Below, piece after piece: positions 49,625-58,645 of a DNA stretch of 64,000 nucleotides. The notes under the pieces are model-generated. The model saw only the letters and a program-made list of their open reading frames with translations. It did not search any database and had not been told where the DNA came from. The translations under genes were made by a program, and so were the position numbers. The first letter of the stretch is position 1. Each line of letters opens with the position of its first letter. Source of the DNA: an uncultured SAR116 cluster alpha proteobacterium (lineage in GTDB: Bacteria; Pseudomonadota; Alphaproteobacteria; Puniceispirillales; Marisalimonadaceae); assembly GCA_902625215.1 (NCBI GenBank), contig CACOAO010000006.1:1-64000 (forward strand). Reading direction: 5' to 3'.

Positions 49625-50608
49625 ATGAAACAAAGAGTAATATCATTAAATGATTTTGGTGCTGCAGAAAACATGAAGCTTATAGAAGCTGACATTCCAA
49701 CACCTGGCCCTGGACAGATTGTTGTTAAAAATAAAGCTATCGGTTTAAACTATCTAGACACTTATTTTAGAACTGGATTATATCCTTGGCCTAATCAAGA
49801 AAAAATTAAGATTCCAGGCTCAGAAGGAGTAGGGCATGTACATTCCATTGGATCCGACGTTAACTTTTTAAAAGAAGGTGATAAGGTCTCTTATGTTTGC
49901 CCTGTTGGAGCTTATTCAGAATATGCTCTTATAAATGAAACTCATGCAGTCCAAATTAAAGTTGATGTAGATGATTATGATGTAGCTGCTGTTACTCTTA
50001 AAGGATTAACTACACATTATTTGATTCATTTAACATTTAAATTAGAAAGTGGTATGACAGCACTTTGTCATGCTGCTGCAGGAGGTGTTGGTCAATTGAT
50101 GGGGCAGTGGGGCAGTGAAATTGGCGCCACTATGATTGGAACAGCTGGCGGTCCTGAAAAAGTAGAGGCAGCCACAAAAGCTGGCTATCATCACGCAATC
50201 GACTACAACAGTCAGGATTTTGTTGCTGAAGTTATGAGCATTACAAATAACCAAAAATGTGATGTTGTTTATGATAGTGTTGCTAAATCAGTTTTTCCTG
50301 GTTCATTAGATTGTTTGAAACCCAGAGGTTTATGGGCTTTATTTGGTCAATCATCAGGTCCTGTTGTTGATTTTAATTTAGGATTGCTTTCTGCAAAAGG
50401 CTCTTTGTTTGTAACCAGGCCAACTTTGTTTACATACATATCAAATAGAAATGAATATAATGATGCATCTTATCAACTTTATAGTAGAATTGCTGATGGA
50501 AGATTAAAAGTTTCTATTCATGACAGAATACCCTTAGAAAATATTGTTGATGCACATAATTTACTTGAAGGTAGAAAAACTAAAGGCGCAATTGTAATTA
50601 CTCTTTAA
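49625..50608 (+). CDS. Quinone oxidoreductase (zeta-crystallin-like MDR)
   Basis: 'NYLDTYFRTGLYP', 'HAAAGGVGQLMGQWGSEIGATMIGTAG', 'GLWALFGQSSGPV'. Confidence 0.92.
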   Translation: MKQRVISLNDFGAAENMKLIEADIPTPGPGQIVVKNKAIGLNYLDTYFRTGLYPWPNQEKIKIPGSEGVGHVHSIGSDVNFLKEGDKVSYVCPVGAYSEYALINETHAVQIKVDVDDYDVAAVTLKGLTTHYLIHLTFKLESGMTALCHAAAGGVGQLMGQWGSEIGATMIGTAGGPEKVEAATKAGYHHAIDYNSQDFVAEVMSITNNQKCDVVYDSVAKSVFPGSLDCLKPRGLWALFGQSSGPVVDFNLGLLSAKGSLFVTRPTLFTYISNRNEYNDASYQLYSRIADGRLKVSIHDRIPLENIVDAHNLLEGRKTKGAIVITL

Positions 50609-50612
50609 AAAT

Positions 50613-51263
50613 ATGGATAAAAATATGATAGACTTATACACATGGCCTACTCCAAATGGGAGAAAAATATCAATAATGTTAGAAGAAATAGGAATAAATT
50701 ATACTGTTTTTCCTATAAACATAGGAAAAGATGATCAATTTCAACCAAATTTTTTGAAAATTTCTCCTAATAATAAAATTCCTGCGATAGTAGACAAAGA
50801 AAATAACAATTATTCACTCTTTGAGTCAGGTGCAATTCTGATGTATTTGGCTGAAAAAAGTGGGATGCTATTAGATAAATCTAATTCTGACGAATATTTC
50901 AGAACAATTGAATGGGTTATGTGGCAAATGGGAGGCGTAGGTCCTATGTTTGGCCAGGTACATCATTTTGTAAAATATAATAAAGGAAAATCTAATTATG
51001 CTGAAGAAAGATATTCTAAGGAAGCTAAAAGATTATACAGAGTAATGGATGATCGACTAGGTAAACATCAATATATTTCTGGAAAAAAATATAGCATTGC
51101 TGATATTTCTATATGGCCATGGACGGCAAGATTTGACTGGCAGGAGATAGATATTAATGATTATCCAAATGTTACTAGATGGTATAGAGAAATGGTAGAT
51201 AGGCCAGCTGTTCAAAAAGGATGGCAAGTGCCGCAAAATGATCAGGTAATACCATTGCCATAA
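50613..51263 (+). CDS. Glutathione S-transferase, YfcG-like
   Basis: 'TWPTPNGRKISIMLEEIGINYTVFPINIGKDDQFQPNFLKISPNNKIPAI', 'EWVMWQMGGVGPMFGQVHHF'. Confidence 0.93.
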   Translation: MDKNMIDLYTWPTPNGRKISIMLEEIGINYTVFPINIGKDDQFQPNFLKISPNNKIPAIVDKENNNYSLFESGAILMYLAEKSGMLLDKSNSDEYFRTIEWVMWQMGGVGPMFGQVHHFVKYNKGKSNYAEERYSKEAKRLYRVMDDRLGKHQYISGKKYSIADISIWPWTARFDWQEIDINDYPNVTRWYREMVDRPAVQKGWQVPQNDQVIPLP

Positions 51264-51299
51264 TCCATTTATAAATTAGTTTTAAATTTAAAATTTTTA

Positions 51300-52538
51300 T
51301 TAAATTTTAATATATTTCAAATTTAGTTTTTGAATGGATAATCTATTTAACAAAAGCAAAATTGAAGTAATAAAAAGGCACATTGTGAAGCCTCCATATT
51401 GGAAGGTAAGTCCAGATAATATTGTTCCAATTAATCTACCAAAAGCATTGGACATATAATAAAATCCAACATCAAGTGTTACTCTTTTGTTATTTGTATA
51501 ATTTAAAATTAAAAAAGAATGAATAGATGAATTAATAGCAAAAACAAATCCAAACATAAAAAGTAAAAATGTAACATTGTAAATACTATATTCTTCAAAA
51601 TAATAATTGAAGCTTATTAAGAGTAGAGGAATTGCTGTTAGAAACCCTGACCAGAACTTAGTTTGTTTACTGAAAGATTTATCTTTTGATAGTATTTTGG
51701 GGGTAATGGTCTGAACAATTCCGTAAAATATAATCCATGACGCCATAAATGTTCCGATAATAAAAAAAGCTTTTTTATTTCCGTCCAATGAACCATCCGA
51801 TAAAGCCGAATATAAAAATATAGGTAACCCTACTACAAACCATGTATCTCTTGATCCAAAAAGAAAAACTCTTCCAAGGCTAAGGTAATTAACATCTTTA
51901 TTTTTAGAAAAAACCTCTGAAAACTTTGATTTCTTATTAACTTCAGAAATATTATTTTTTAAATTAATTAATAATAGAACGAAAATCAAAGCAAGAATTA
52001 AGGCCATTATTATAAGTGAGATTTCAAAGCTAGTAAAAGAAAGAAGAAGAGCTCCTGTTAGAAATCCAAACCCTTTAACAGCATTCTTAGAGCCTGTCAT
52101 GAGAGAAACCCATTTAAATAATTTTGAGTTTTTATTAGGGGATAGTAGTTTAACAGAGCTTTTAGCGCTCATCTTTGTTAAATCTTTAGCAATACCAGAC
52201 AAACCTTGTGTAAACATTACAAAAATAACTGATAAAGTAGTGCTCCATGTTTGATCAAGTTGAGTTAAAATCATTAAAGAGAATATTTGAAGAATTATTC
52301 CAGAAAACAAGGTCGTATTAAGGCCAAATTTTTTTGCAATCCACCCAGCTCCAAGGTTGGTAATCATGCCTAAAAATTCATATAACAAAAACAAATATGC
52401 TAATTGAAGGGGTGTGTAACCTAGAACATGAAAATGAAGTAAAACTAACATCCTCAATGCACCATCAGTTAACATAAAAAACCAATAAGCAAGTGTGATT
52501 AAAGTAAAAGAAATTTCGTTGTTATTAAGTTTGATCAT
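51300..52538 (-). CDS. arsJ: Organoarsenical efflux MFS transporter ArsJ
   Basis: 'LAYWFFMLTDGALRMLVLLHFHVLGYTPLQLAYLFLLYEFLGMITN', 'TQGLSGIAKDLTKMSAKSSVK'; adjacent to gapdh. Confidence 0.92.
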   Translation of the reverse strand: MIKLNNNEISFTLITLAYWFFMLTDGALRMLVLLHFHVLGYTPLQLAYLFLLYEFLGMITNLGAGWIAKKFGLNTTLFSGIILQIFSLMILTQLDQTWSTTLSVIFVMFTQGLSGIAKDLTKMSAKSSVKLLSPNKNSKLFKWVSLMTGSKNAVKGFGFLTGALLLSFTSFEISLIIMALILALIFVLLLINLKNNISEVNKKSKFSEVFSKNKDVNYLSLGRVFLFGSRDTWFVVGLPIFLYSALSDGSLDGNKKAFFIIGTFMASWIIFYGIVQTITPKILSKDKSFSKQTKFWSGFLTAIPLLLISFNYYFEEYSIYNVTFLLFMFGFVFAINSSIHSFLILNYTNNKRVTLDVGFYYMSNAFGRLIGTILSGLTFQYGGFTMCLFITSILLLLNRLSIQKLNLKYIKI

Positions 52539-52542
52539 TATT

Positions 52543-53553
52543 TTAAGAAGTTTTAACCACCATATTCACTATATCTACCAATCTATTGGCATAACCCCAT
52601 TCATTATCATACCAAGCATAGATCTTAACCTGTGTTTCATTAACAACCATTGTAGATAAGCTATCAATAACTGAGCTTCTAGGGTCATTTATAAAGTCAG
52701 TTGAGACTAATGGACGTTCTTCGTATCCTAAAATGTTTTTTAATTCGTTTTCACTTGCTAATTTAAGTAGGTTGTTTATTTGATCCTTGTTAGTTGATGA
52801 TTTCATCTCAAAAACACAATCCGTTAAAGAGCTATTTAAAATAGGGACTCTGACTGCGTGTCCATTTAATCTTCCTTTTAATTCTGGATAAATTAATGAA
52901 ATAGCTTTAGCTGAACCTGTGGTGGTAGGTATTAAGTTATTAATTGCAGACCTGCCTCTTCTAAGGTCATTATGAGGAATATCAACTAGAGTTTGGCTAT
53001 TAGTTAAATTATGAATAGTTGTTATAGAACCGTGATTTATACCAATATTTTCATGTAAAACTTTAATAATCGGGGCTATGCAGTTTGTAGTACAACTTGC
53101 CCCTGTTATTATATTGTGTTTCTTTGGTTTATAAACCTTATGATTAACTCCATAAGCAATATTTACAATATTATTCTCATTTATTGGTGCTGAAACAATT
53201 ACCTTTTTGACCCCTTTGTCAAAATATTTTTGAAGTTTTGAAGAACTTTTGTATACACCTGTGCAGTCAATCATTATGTCTACGTCATCTAAGCTGAGGT
53301 CATTAATATTTTCAACAAAAGTTGCTTTTATAGATTTGCCATCAATCTTTATTTCATCTTTACCTTCTTCTATATTTGCTTGCCATTTTCCGTGAATACT
53401 ATCAAATTCAATACTATGAATTAATGAGTTGGTATTGCCATTTAACTCGTTAATGTATTTAACATTAAAATTTTTAGAAATTAAAAGTTTGAGGACAAGT
53501 TTACCAATCCTGCCAATACCATTTATTGCTAAGTTGACCATCCTGAACCTCAA
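52543..53553 (-). CDS. ArsJ-associated glyceraldehyde-3-phosphate dehydrogenase
   Basis: 'AINGIGRIGK', 'TGASCTTNCIAPI', 'WYDNEWGYANRLVD'; likely start MVNLAING at 53541. Confidence 0.93.
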   Translation of the reverse strand: MRFRMVNLAINGIGRIGKLVLKLLISKNFNVKYINELNGNTNSLIHSIEFDSIHGKWQANIEEGKDEIKIDGKSIKATFVENINDLSLDDVDIMIDCTGVYKSSSKLQKYFDKGVKKVIVSAPINENNIVNIAYGVNHKVYKPKKHNIITGASCTTNCIAPIIKVLHENIGINHGSITTIHNLTNSQTLVDIPHNDLRRGRSAINNLIPTTTGSAKAISLIYPELKGRLNGHAVRVPILNSSLTDCVFEMKSSTNKDQINNLLKLASENELKNILGYEERPLVSTDFINDPRSSVIDSLSTMVVNETQVKIYAWYDNEWGYANRLVDIVNMVVKTS

Positions 53554-53587
53554 AACTCCTAATAGATTATTATATCTATTTAATGAT

Positions 53588-53605
53588 GTGACAAATTAAT
53601 GTAAA
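53588..53605 (-). promoter_or_regulatory. Weak Pho-box-like direct repeat upstream of gapdh-arsJ
   Basis: Minus strand TTTACAT-TAAT-TTGTCAC: two 7-mers at 11-bp spacing resembling CTGTCAT (4/7 and 5/7). Confidence 0.3.
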
Positions 53606-53658
53606 CTTATTTAAAGTTTATTCATTACAGATTTATTAAATTTCAAGAAATTTTTAAT

Positions 53659-54696
53659 ATGAGCAATAAAATTATACCATCTAATATTAAAAACTTAAGC
53701 CAACTTCTGGACGATGGTCTAATACTTTGTGATAAACTTGGAGTTATTATATCATCAAATTCCATCGCACAACAATTTCTAAACAAGAATTTAAACAAGA
53801 AAAATATCTCTGAATTCATTCAAATAGATGAATTTAAAAATTTAGAAGAAAGTCATTCAAATGGAAATTTAAATGATGAATTTCATTTTCAAACCAATGA
53901 TATTTTAAAAAGATCCCTTATTACTAAAGCAACAAAAATAGAAGATAATTTGTACGCAATTCTTTTGCTTGATATGACACTTCAAAGAAATCTTGAAAAA
54001 GTTAGAAGAGACTTTGTGGCAAATGTAAGTCATGAACTAAGATCTCCCTTAACAAGCTTAGTTGGTTTTATTGAAACTTTATTGTCTGGTTCAGTTAATG
54101 ATGAAAAAGACCGTAATAAATTTCTAAAAATTATGGATGAAGAAGCAAAGCGAATGAATAGATTGATAGATGACATATTGTCATTATCAAAAGTAGAAAC
54201 AGAAGAACATATTACACCCAACACAACTATTTCACTCATAGACCCAATAAAACATATTATTTCATCCATTAATGAAAAAGATTTAAAAGAAGAAAACAAA
54301 ATATTAATTGAGGATTTAAGAAGCAATCCTAATAAAAATTGTTTTATTAGCGGAGATATTGATGAAATCAATCAAGTATTCGTTAATCTGTTAGAAAATG
54401 CCATCAAATATGGTTTTGATAATACTAATGTCATAGTGAGAATTGAACAGGAAAAAAATAACGAAATTAAAGTTAGTGTTATTAATAGTGGAGAAGGAAT
54501 ACCTGATAAATATATAGATAGGCTAACTGAAAGATTTTTTCGTGTTGATAAAGCAAGATCAAGGAAAATAGGTGGCACTGGTCTTGGCTTAGCAATTGTA
54601 AAGCACATTCTAATCAAGCATAGAGCACAATTATCTATTAACAGCATTCGTAATCAAGAAACTAACTTCTCAATTACTTTCCCAATAATAAATTAA
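53659..54696 (+). CDS. phoR: Phosphate-regulon-type sensor histidine kinase without transmembrane segment
   Basis: 'FVANVSHELRSPLTSLVGFIETLLSG', N/G boxes, PAS-like N terminus; in-frame stop at 53602-53604 and no hydrophobic stretch. Confidence 0.88.
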   Translation: MSNKIIPSNIKNLSQLLDDGLILCDKLGVIISSNSIAQQFLNKNLNKKNISEFIQIDEFKNLEESHSNGNLNDEFHFQTNDILKRSLITKATKIEDNLYAILLLDMTLQRNLEKVRRDFVANVSHELRSPLTSLVGFIETLLSGSVNDEKDRNKFLKIMDEEAKRMNRLIDDILSLSKVETEEHITPNTTISLIDPIKHIISSINEKDLKEENKILIEDLRSNPNKNCFISGDIDEINQVFVNLLENAIKYGFDNTNVIVRIEQEKNNEIKVSVINSGEGIPDKYIDRLTERFFRVDKARSRKIGGTGLGLAIVKHILIKHRAQLSINSIRNQETNFSITFPIIN

Positions 54697-54698
54697 AA

Positions 54699-54716
54699 CT
54701 GTAATAAAAATGTAAT
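54699..54716 (+). promoter_or_regulatory. Candidate Pho box upstream of pit
   Basis: CTGTAAT-AAAA-ATGTAAT: 6/7 and 5/7 matches to CTGTCAT at 11-bp period. Confidence 0.5.
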
Positions 54717-54763
54717 ATTTAACATTTAAGACGATTTCATAATAAATGTTAAGGAGTTGTTGA

Positions 54764-56215
54764 TTGAGTAATAATAATAATAATACAGATTACAGATATG
54801 TTAATGATCTAAGGCGATTAGCTTATTCTCAAGGCAAATTAATCGAACAAAAAAAATTCTTAATATTATTAGGAATTGCAGCAATTTTTTTAATATTAGT
54901 TGCAGTGGCTGTTGAGCAATATATTTCTTTAGGAAGTGAGCAAACTTTTATTTTAGTTGCTGCTGCAATGGTTGGTGGATATATGGCACTCAATATTGGC
55001 GCAAATGATGTTGCCAATAACATGGGACCAGCAGTAGGTGGAAAAGTTATCTCTGTAGGCACTGCAGTTGTTATTGCAGCAATATGTGAAAGTTCTGGTG
55101 CGTTATTAGCTGGAGGAGATGTAGTTAGCACTGTCTCAAAAGGGATTATATCTCCAGGTGAATTTATAAACACCACACAATTTAGATATTTGATGTTAAG
55201 TGCATTATTAGCTGCTGCTCTTTGGATAAATATAGCTACTTTTTTTAATTCGCCTGTATCAACAACCCATTCCATTGTAGGAGGTATTCTAGGTGCAGGT
55301 CTTACAGTTGCAGGGGCTTCTATTGTAAATTGGGGCACAATGGCTAAAATAGCTGCTAGTTGGGTTATTTCTCCTGTTTTTGGAGGTGTTGTAGCTGCAC
55401 TATTATTATATTTAATTATAATTAAAATTCTAAATGTAAAAGATAAAAGAGAAGCTGCCTCTAAATGGGTTCCAATTTTGATTTCTTTGATGGCGGGCGC
55501 TTTTACAGCATATATGGCTCTAAAAGGGCTCAAAAAGATTTATAAATTTAGTAGTAATGAAGTATATATCTATACTGTTATTTTTGTGGTACTAGCTTAT
55601 TTTCTTTCAAAACCATACATTAAAAATAAGGTAAAATCTTTAGAAAACAAGAAAGAAGATATTTATAAATTATTTCATTTGCCTCTTCTATTTGGTGTTG
55701 CACTATTATGTTTTGCTCATGGTGCCAACGATGTAGCTAATGCTGTTGGCCCACTTGCTGCAATAGTAAGTACATTTACACCGAATGAAGGTATAGCTGC
55801 AAAAGTGTCTATCCCGTTATGGGTAATGGTTATTGGAGCAATAGGTATCGCTTTAGGGCTATTATTATTTGGTCCTAAATTGATAAATACAGTAGGTCAA
55901 AAAATAACAAGATTAAATGCCCCAAGAGCTTATTGCGTAGCTTTGTCTTCTGCAATTACAGTGTTAATTGCCACAACCTTAGGATTACCAGTTAGCTCTA
56001 CTCATATTGCCATAGGAGCTATTTTTGGGATTGGTTTTTTAAGAGAGTTTAGAGAAAATCCAGAAAGGAATTCATCCTCAACCTCAAGAGCTAAAAGAAA
56101 GTTGGTTAGAAGAAATTTTGCATATTCAATAGGTGCAGCTTGGATAATAACTGTTCCTGCGTCAGCTACCATTGCAGGTATTATTTATTATTTATTAAGC
56201 ATCACTTCTGTATAA
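54764..56215 (+). CDS. pit: PiT-family inorganic phosphate transporter
   Basis: 'GANDVANNMGPAVG' and 'HGANDVANAVGPLAAI' repeated signature, 'STTHSIVGG' / 'SSTHIAIGA'. Confidence 0.95.
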   Translation: MSNNNNNTDYRYVNDLRRLAYSQGKLIEQKKFLILLGIAAIFLILVAVAVEQYISLGSEQTFILVAAAMVGGYMALNIGANDVANNMGPAVGGKVISVGTAVVIAAICESSGALLAGGDVVSTVSKGIISPGEFINTTQFRYLMLSALLAAALWINIATFFNSPVSTTHSIVGGILGAGLTVAGASIVNWGTMAKIAASWVISPVFGGVVAALLLYLIIIKILNVKDKREAASKWVPILISLMAGAFTAYMALKGLKKIYKFSSNEVYIYTVIFVVLAYFLSKPYIKNKVKSLENKKEDIYKLFHLPLLFGVALLCFAHGANDVANAVGPLAAIVSTFTPNEGIAAKVSIPLWVMVIGAIGIALGLLLFGPKLINTVGQKITRLNAPRAYCVALSSAITVLIATTLGLPVSSTHIAIGAIFGIGFLREFRENPERNSSSTSRAKRKLVRRNFAYSIGAAWIITVPASATIAGIIYYLLSITSV

Positions 56216-56318
56216 AATATTAATTTTATAAGTTTAAAAATGTAGTTATTCATTTATAAAAAATTGTTATTAAAGAAATAAAAAATCATATAGGTTTATG
56301 TAAACATATGAATTCAAA

Positions 56319-57020
56319 ATGAATGCAAACATTTTAATAGCTGACGATGAACCTAATCAATTAGAATTGATGTCCTTCAATTTATCTAATGCTGGCTATT
56401 CTATTATTAAAGCTACAAACGGCAAGGAGGCTATCGAGTTGATTGAAAATCATTCTCCTGATTTAATAATTTTAGATTGGATGATGCCAAAAATGTCAGG
56501 CATTGATGTATGCCGAACTTTAAGGTCTAGGTCAGAAACCAAACAAATACCAATAATTATTTTAAGTGCTAGAAGTGAGGACACAGATAAGTCTCTTGGT
56601 TTAGATACTGGAGCTGACGATTATATTTCTAAGCCATTTTCTCCAAAAGAGCTCATCTCTAGAGTAAAGGCTTTACTCAGGCGTGCTAGACCTGCGCTTG
56701 TTAACGATATATTGCAATATAATGACCTAACATTGTCTTTGAGTGAAATGAAAGTAACTTATAAAAACAATAATGTAAAACTTGGACCAAAAGAGTTCAA
56801 ATTGCTTTCATTATTAATGGAAAGACCAGGGCATATTTTTTCCAGAGGTAAGTTGTTGGATTTGGTTTGGGGCCATGGTGTTTATGTTGAAGAAAGAACA
56901 GTAGATGTTCACATGAGTAGACTAAGAAAGGCACTCAAAACAGCTTCAGATGAAAAATCAGACCCTATAAGAACCGTAAGAGATGGTGGTTACGGGCTAT
57001 TCACAAATAAAATTATTTAA
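56319..57020 (+). CDS. phoB: Phosphate regulon response regulator PhoB
   Basis: 'ILIADDEPNQLELMSFNLSNAGY', 'ILDWMMPKMSGIDVCR', wHTH 'GPKEFKLLSLLMERPG...YVEERTVDVHMSRLRKAL'. Confidence 0.94.
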   Translation: MNANILIADDEPNQLELMSFNLSNAGYSIIKATNGKEAIELIENHSPDLIILDWMMPKMSGIDVCRTLRSRSETKQIPIIILSARSEDTDKSLGLDTGADDYISKPFSPKELISRVKALLRRARPALVNDILQYNDLTLSLSEMKVTYKNNNVKLGPKEFKLLSLLMERPGHIFSRGKLLDLVWGHGVYVEERTVDVHMSRLRKALKTASDEKSDPIRTVRDGGYGLFTNKII

Positions 57021-57067
57021 ATTATTAATATTTATGATATTTTAAATATATAAATTTTTTTAAGTAA

Positions 57068-57838
57068 TTGATATATATGATTTATTTTCACAAAATTTTA
57101 CCTTTTTTCTTATCGCCTTTAGGAATAATCTTAATATTTTTAATAGCTTCATTCTTTTTTAAAAGAAGGTTTTTTGTATTTCTAGCATTTATAGTTTTGA
57201 TAGTGTCTTCAAATCCTATTGTTGGAAATTATCTCATGCAGAAGCTAGAATATCCTTATAAGCCTATCTCTAGGAACACATTAAAAGAAGCAGATGCAAT
57301 AGTTGTATTAAGTGGAATGCTTCACCAGGTTGGAGATGAGAATTATAGTACATATGAATTTTCAGATCCTGATAGATTTTTTGGAGGTTTAGATTTAATT
57401 AAGGAATATAAATCTAATAAAATTATTTTTACAGCAGGGCAGTTACCATGGACAGACAATTGGGAGCCAGAAGGATTTATTCTTAGAAAAAAAGCAATCT
57501 CTTTAGGTGTTCCACAAGCAAAAGTACTAGTTACAGAAAATGTTAAAAACACTTATGAAGAAAGTATTGCTGTTACAAAATTGATACCGAATAATTCATC
57601 TATTATTCTTGTAACTTCAGCTTTTCACATGCATAGATCTAAATATTTATTTGAAAAACAGGGTTTTAAAGTAACTCCATTTCCGGTTGATTTTAAATAC
57701 CTCAACAAAAAATCTTCCATAATAGATTATTTGCCACATCTTAATGCTTTACAAAACACTTCAAGGTTTATTAGAGAAAGCATAGGTAGGATTTACTATA
57801 AATTGTTTTCAGTTAATGTAATTAAGATACTAAATTAA
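57068..57838 (+). CDS. YdcF/ElyC-family (DUF218) membrane protein
   Basis: 'ADAIVVLSGML', 'NTYEESIAVTKLI', 'ILVTSAFHMHRSKYLFEKQGF'. Confidence 0.88.
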   Translation: MIYMIYFHKILPFFLSPLGIILIFLIASFFFKRRFFVFLAFIVLIVSSNPIVGNYLMQKLEYPYKPISRNTLKEADAIVVLSGMLHQVGDENYSTYEFSDPDRFFGGLDLIKEYKSNKIIFTAGQLPWTDNWEPEGFILRKKAISLGVPQAKVLVTENVKNTYEESIAVTKLIPNNSSIILVTSAFHMHRSKYLFEKQGFKVTPFPVDFKYLNKKSSIIDYLPHLNALQNTSRFIRESIGRIYYKLFSVNVIKILN

Positions 57839-58645
57839 AAAATCTAATATCATTTTATTAACCAAAGCTGGAGCCTCAATATTAACAATATGAGCAGCTT
57901 TAGGTATACACTCATATTTACTATTAGGAGTAAGGTGATGCATTTCTTCTATAGCCATAGCTGGAGCACCAATATCATTTTCACCAGATATGTATAAGAT
58001 TTCTCTATTAATTGTAGATAATTCTTTTAAATAATCTAAATTTTTTATTGCTTCACAACAGCCTATATATCCTTCTACAGATGTGTTTTTAATCATTTCA
58101 GTCGCAAGATCAATTTTGACCATATTGTTTGGATTATTCCTAAACTCTTCACTGTACCATCTTTCAATTGAGCTATTTACAACTCCATCAGTTCCATTTT
58201 TTTTAACAATTGATATTCTTTCATTCCAACTTTCTTTCATTAGAGCCGGCATATCAGCTCTTGCAGCACAACATACAATTTTATTAAACCTTTTTTGATG
58301 TTTTAAAGCTAGTCCAAGTGATGTCATCCCACCAATTGATAATCCTACAAAATTGGCTATTTCAATATTTAATTCATCTAGAATACTAATTACATCGTTC
58401 TCTAACATATCGAACGAGAAGGGTCCTTCAAATTTACTACTATGACCATGCCCTCTAGTATCATATCTGATGATACAGAATTTATCTTTTAAAGCTTCTA
58501 CCTGACTATCCCATAATCTTAAATCAGATCCTAAAGAATTGGAAAAAATGATTTTGGGAAAGCTAGTGTTACCCTCAACCTTAACATTTAAATAATATTT
58601 ATCATTTATATAAATTTTTTGCATAAAATACCTATTCAGCAGCAA
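57830..58645 (-). CDS. Alpha/beta hydrolase (3-oxoadipate enol-lactonase-like)
   Basis: 'IRYDTRGHGHSSKFEGPFSFDMLENDVISILDEL', 'FVGLSIGGMTSLGLAL'; likely start at 58624. Confidence 0.88.
   Translation of the reverse strand: MLLNRYFMQKIYINDKYYLNVKVEGNTSFPKIIFSNSLGSDLRLWDSQVEALKDKFCIIRYDTRGHGHSSKFEGPFSFDMLENDVISILDELNIEIANFVGLSIGGMTSLGLALKHQKRFNKIVCCAARADMPALMKESWNERISIVKKNGTDGVVNSSIERWYSEEFRNNPNNMVKIDLATEMIKNTSVEGYIGCCEAIKNLDYLKELSTINREILYISGENDIGAPAMAIEEMHHLTPNSKYECIPKAAHIVNIEAPALVNKMILDFLI

Noticed and set aside
54829-55533. 234-aa antisense ORF opposite pit
   Set aside because: Entirely inside a well-supported PiT CDS on the other strand; translation is a low-complexity mirror of the transporter codons with no domain or RBS support.
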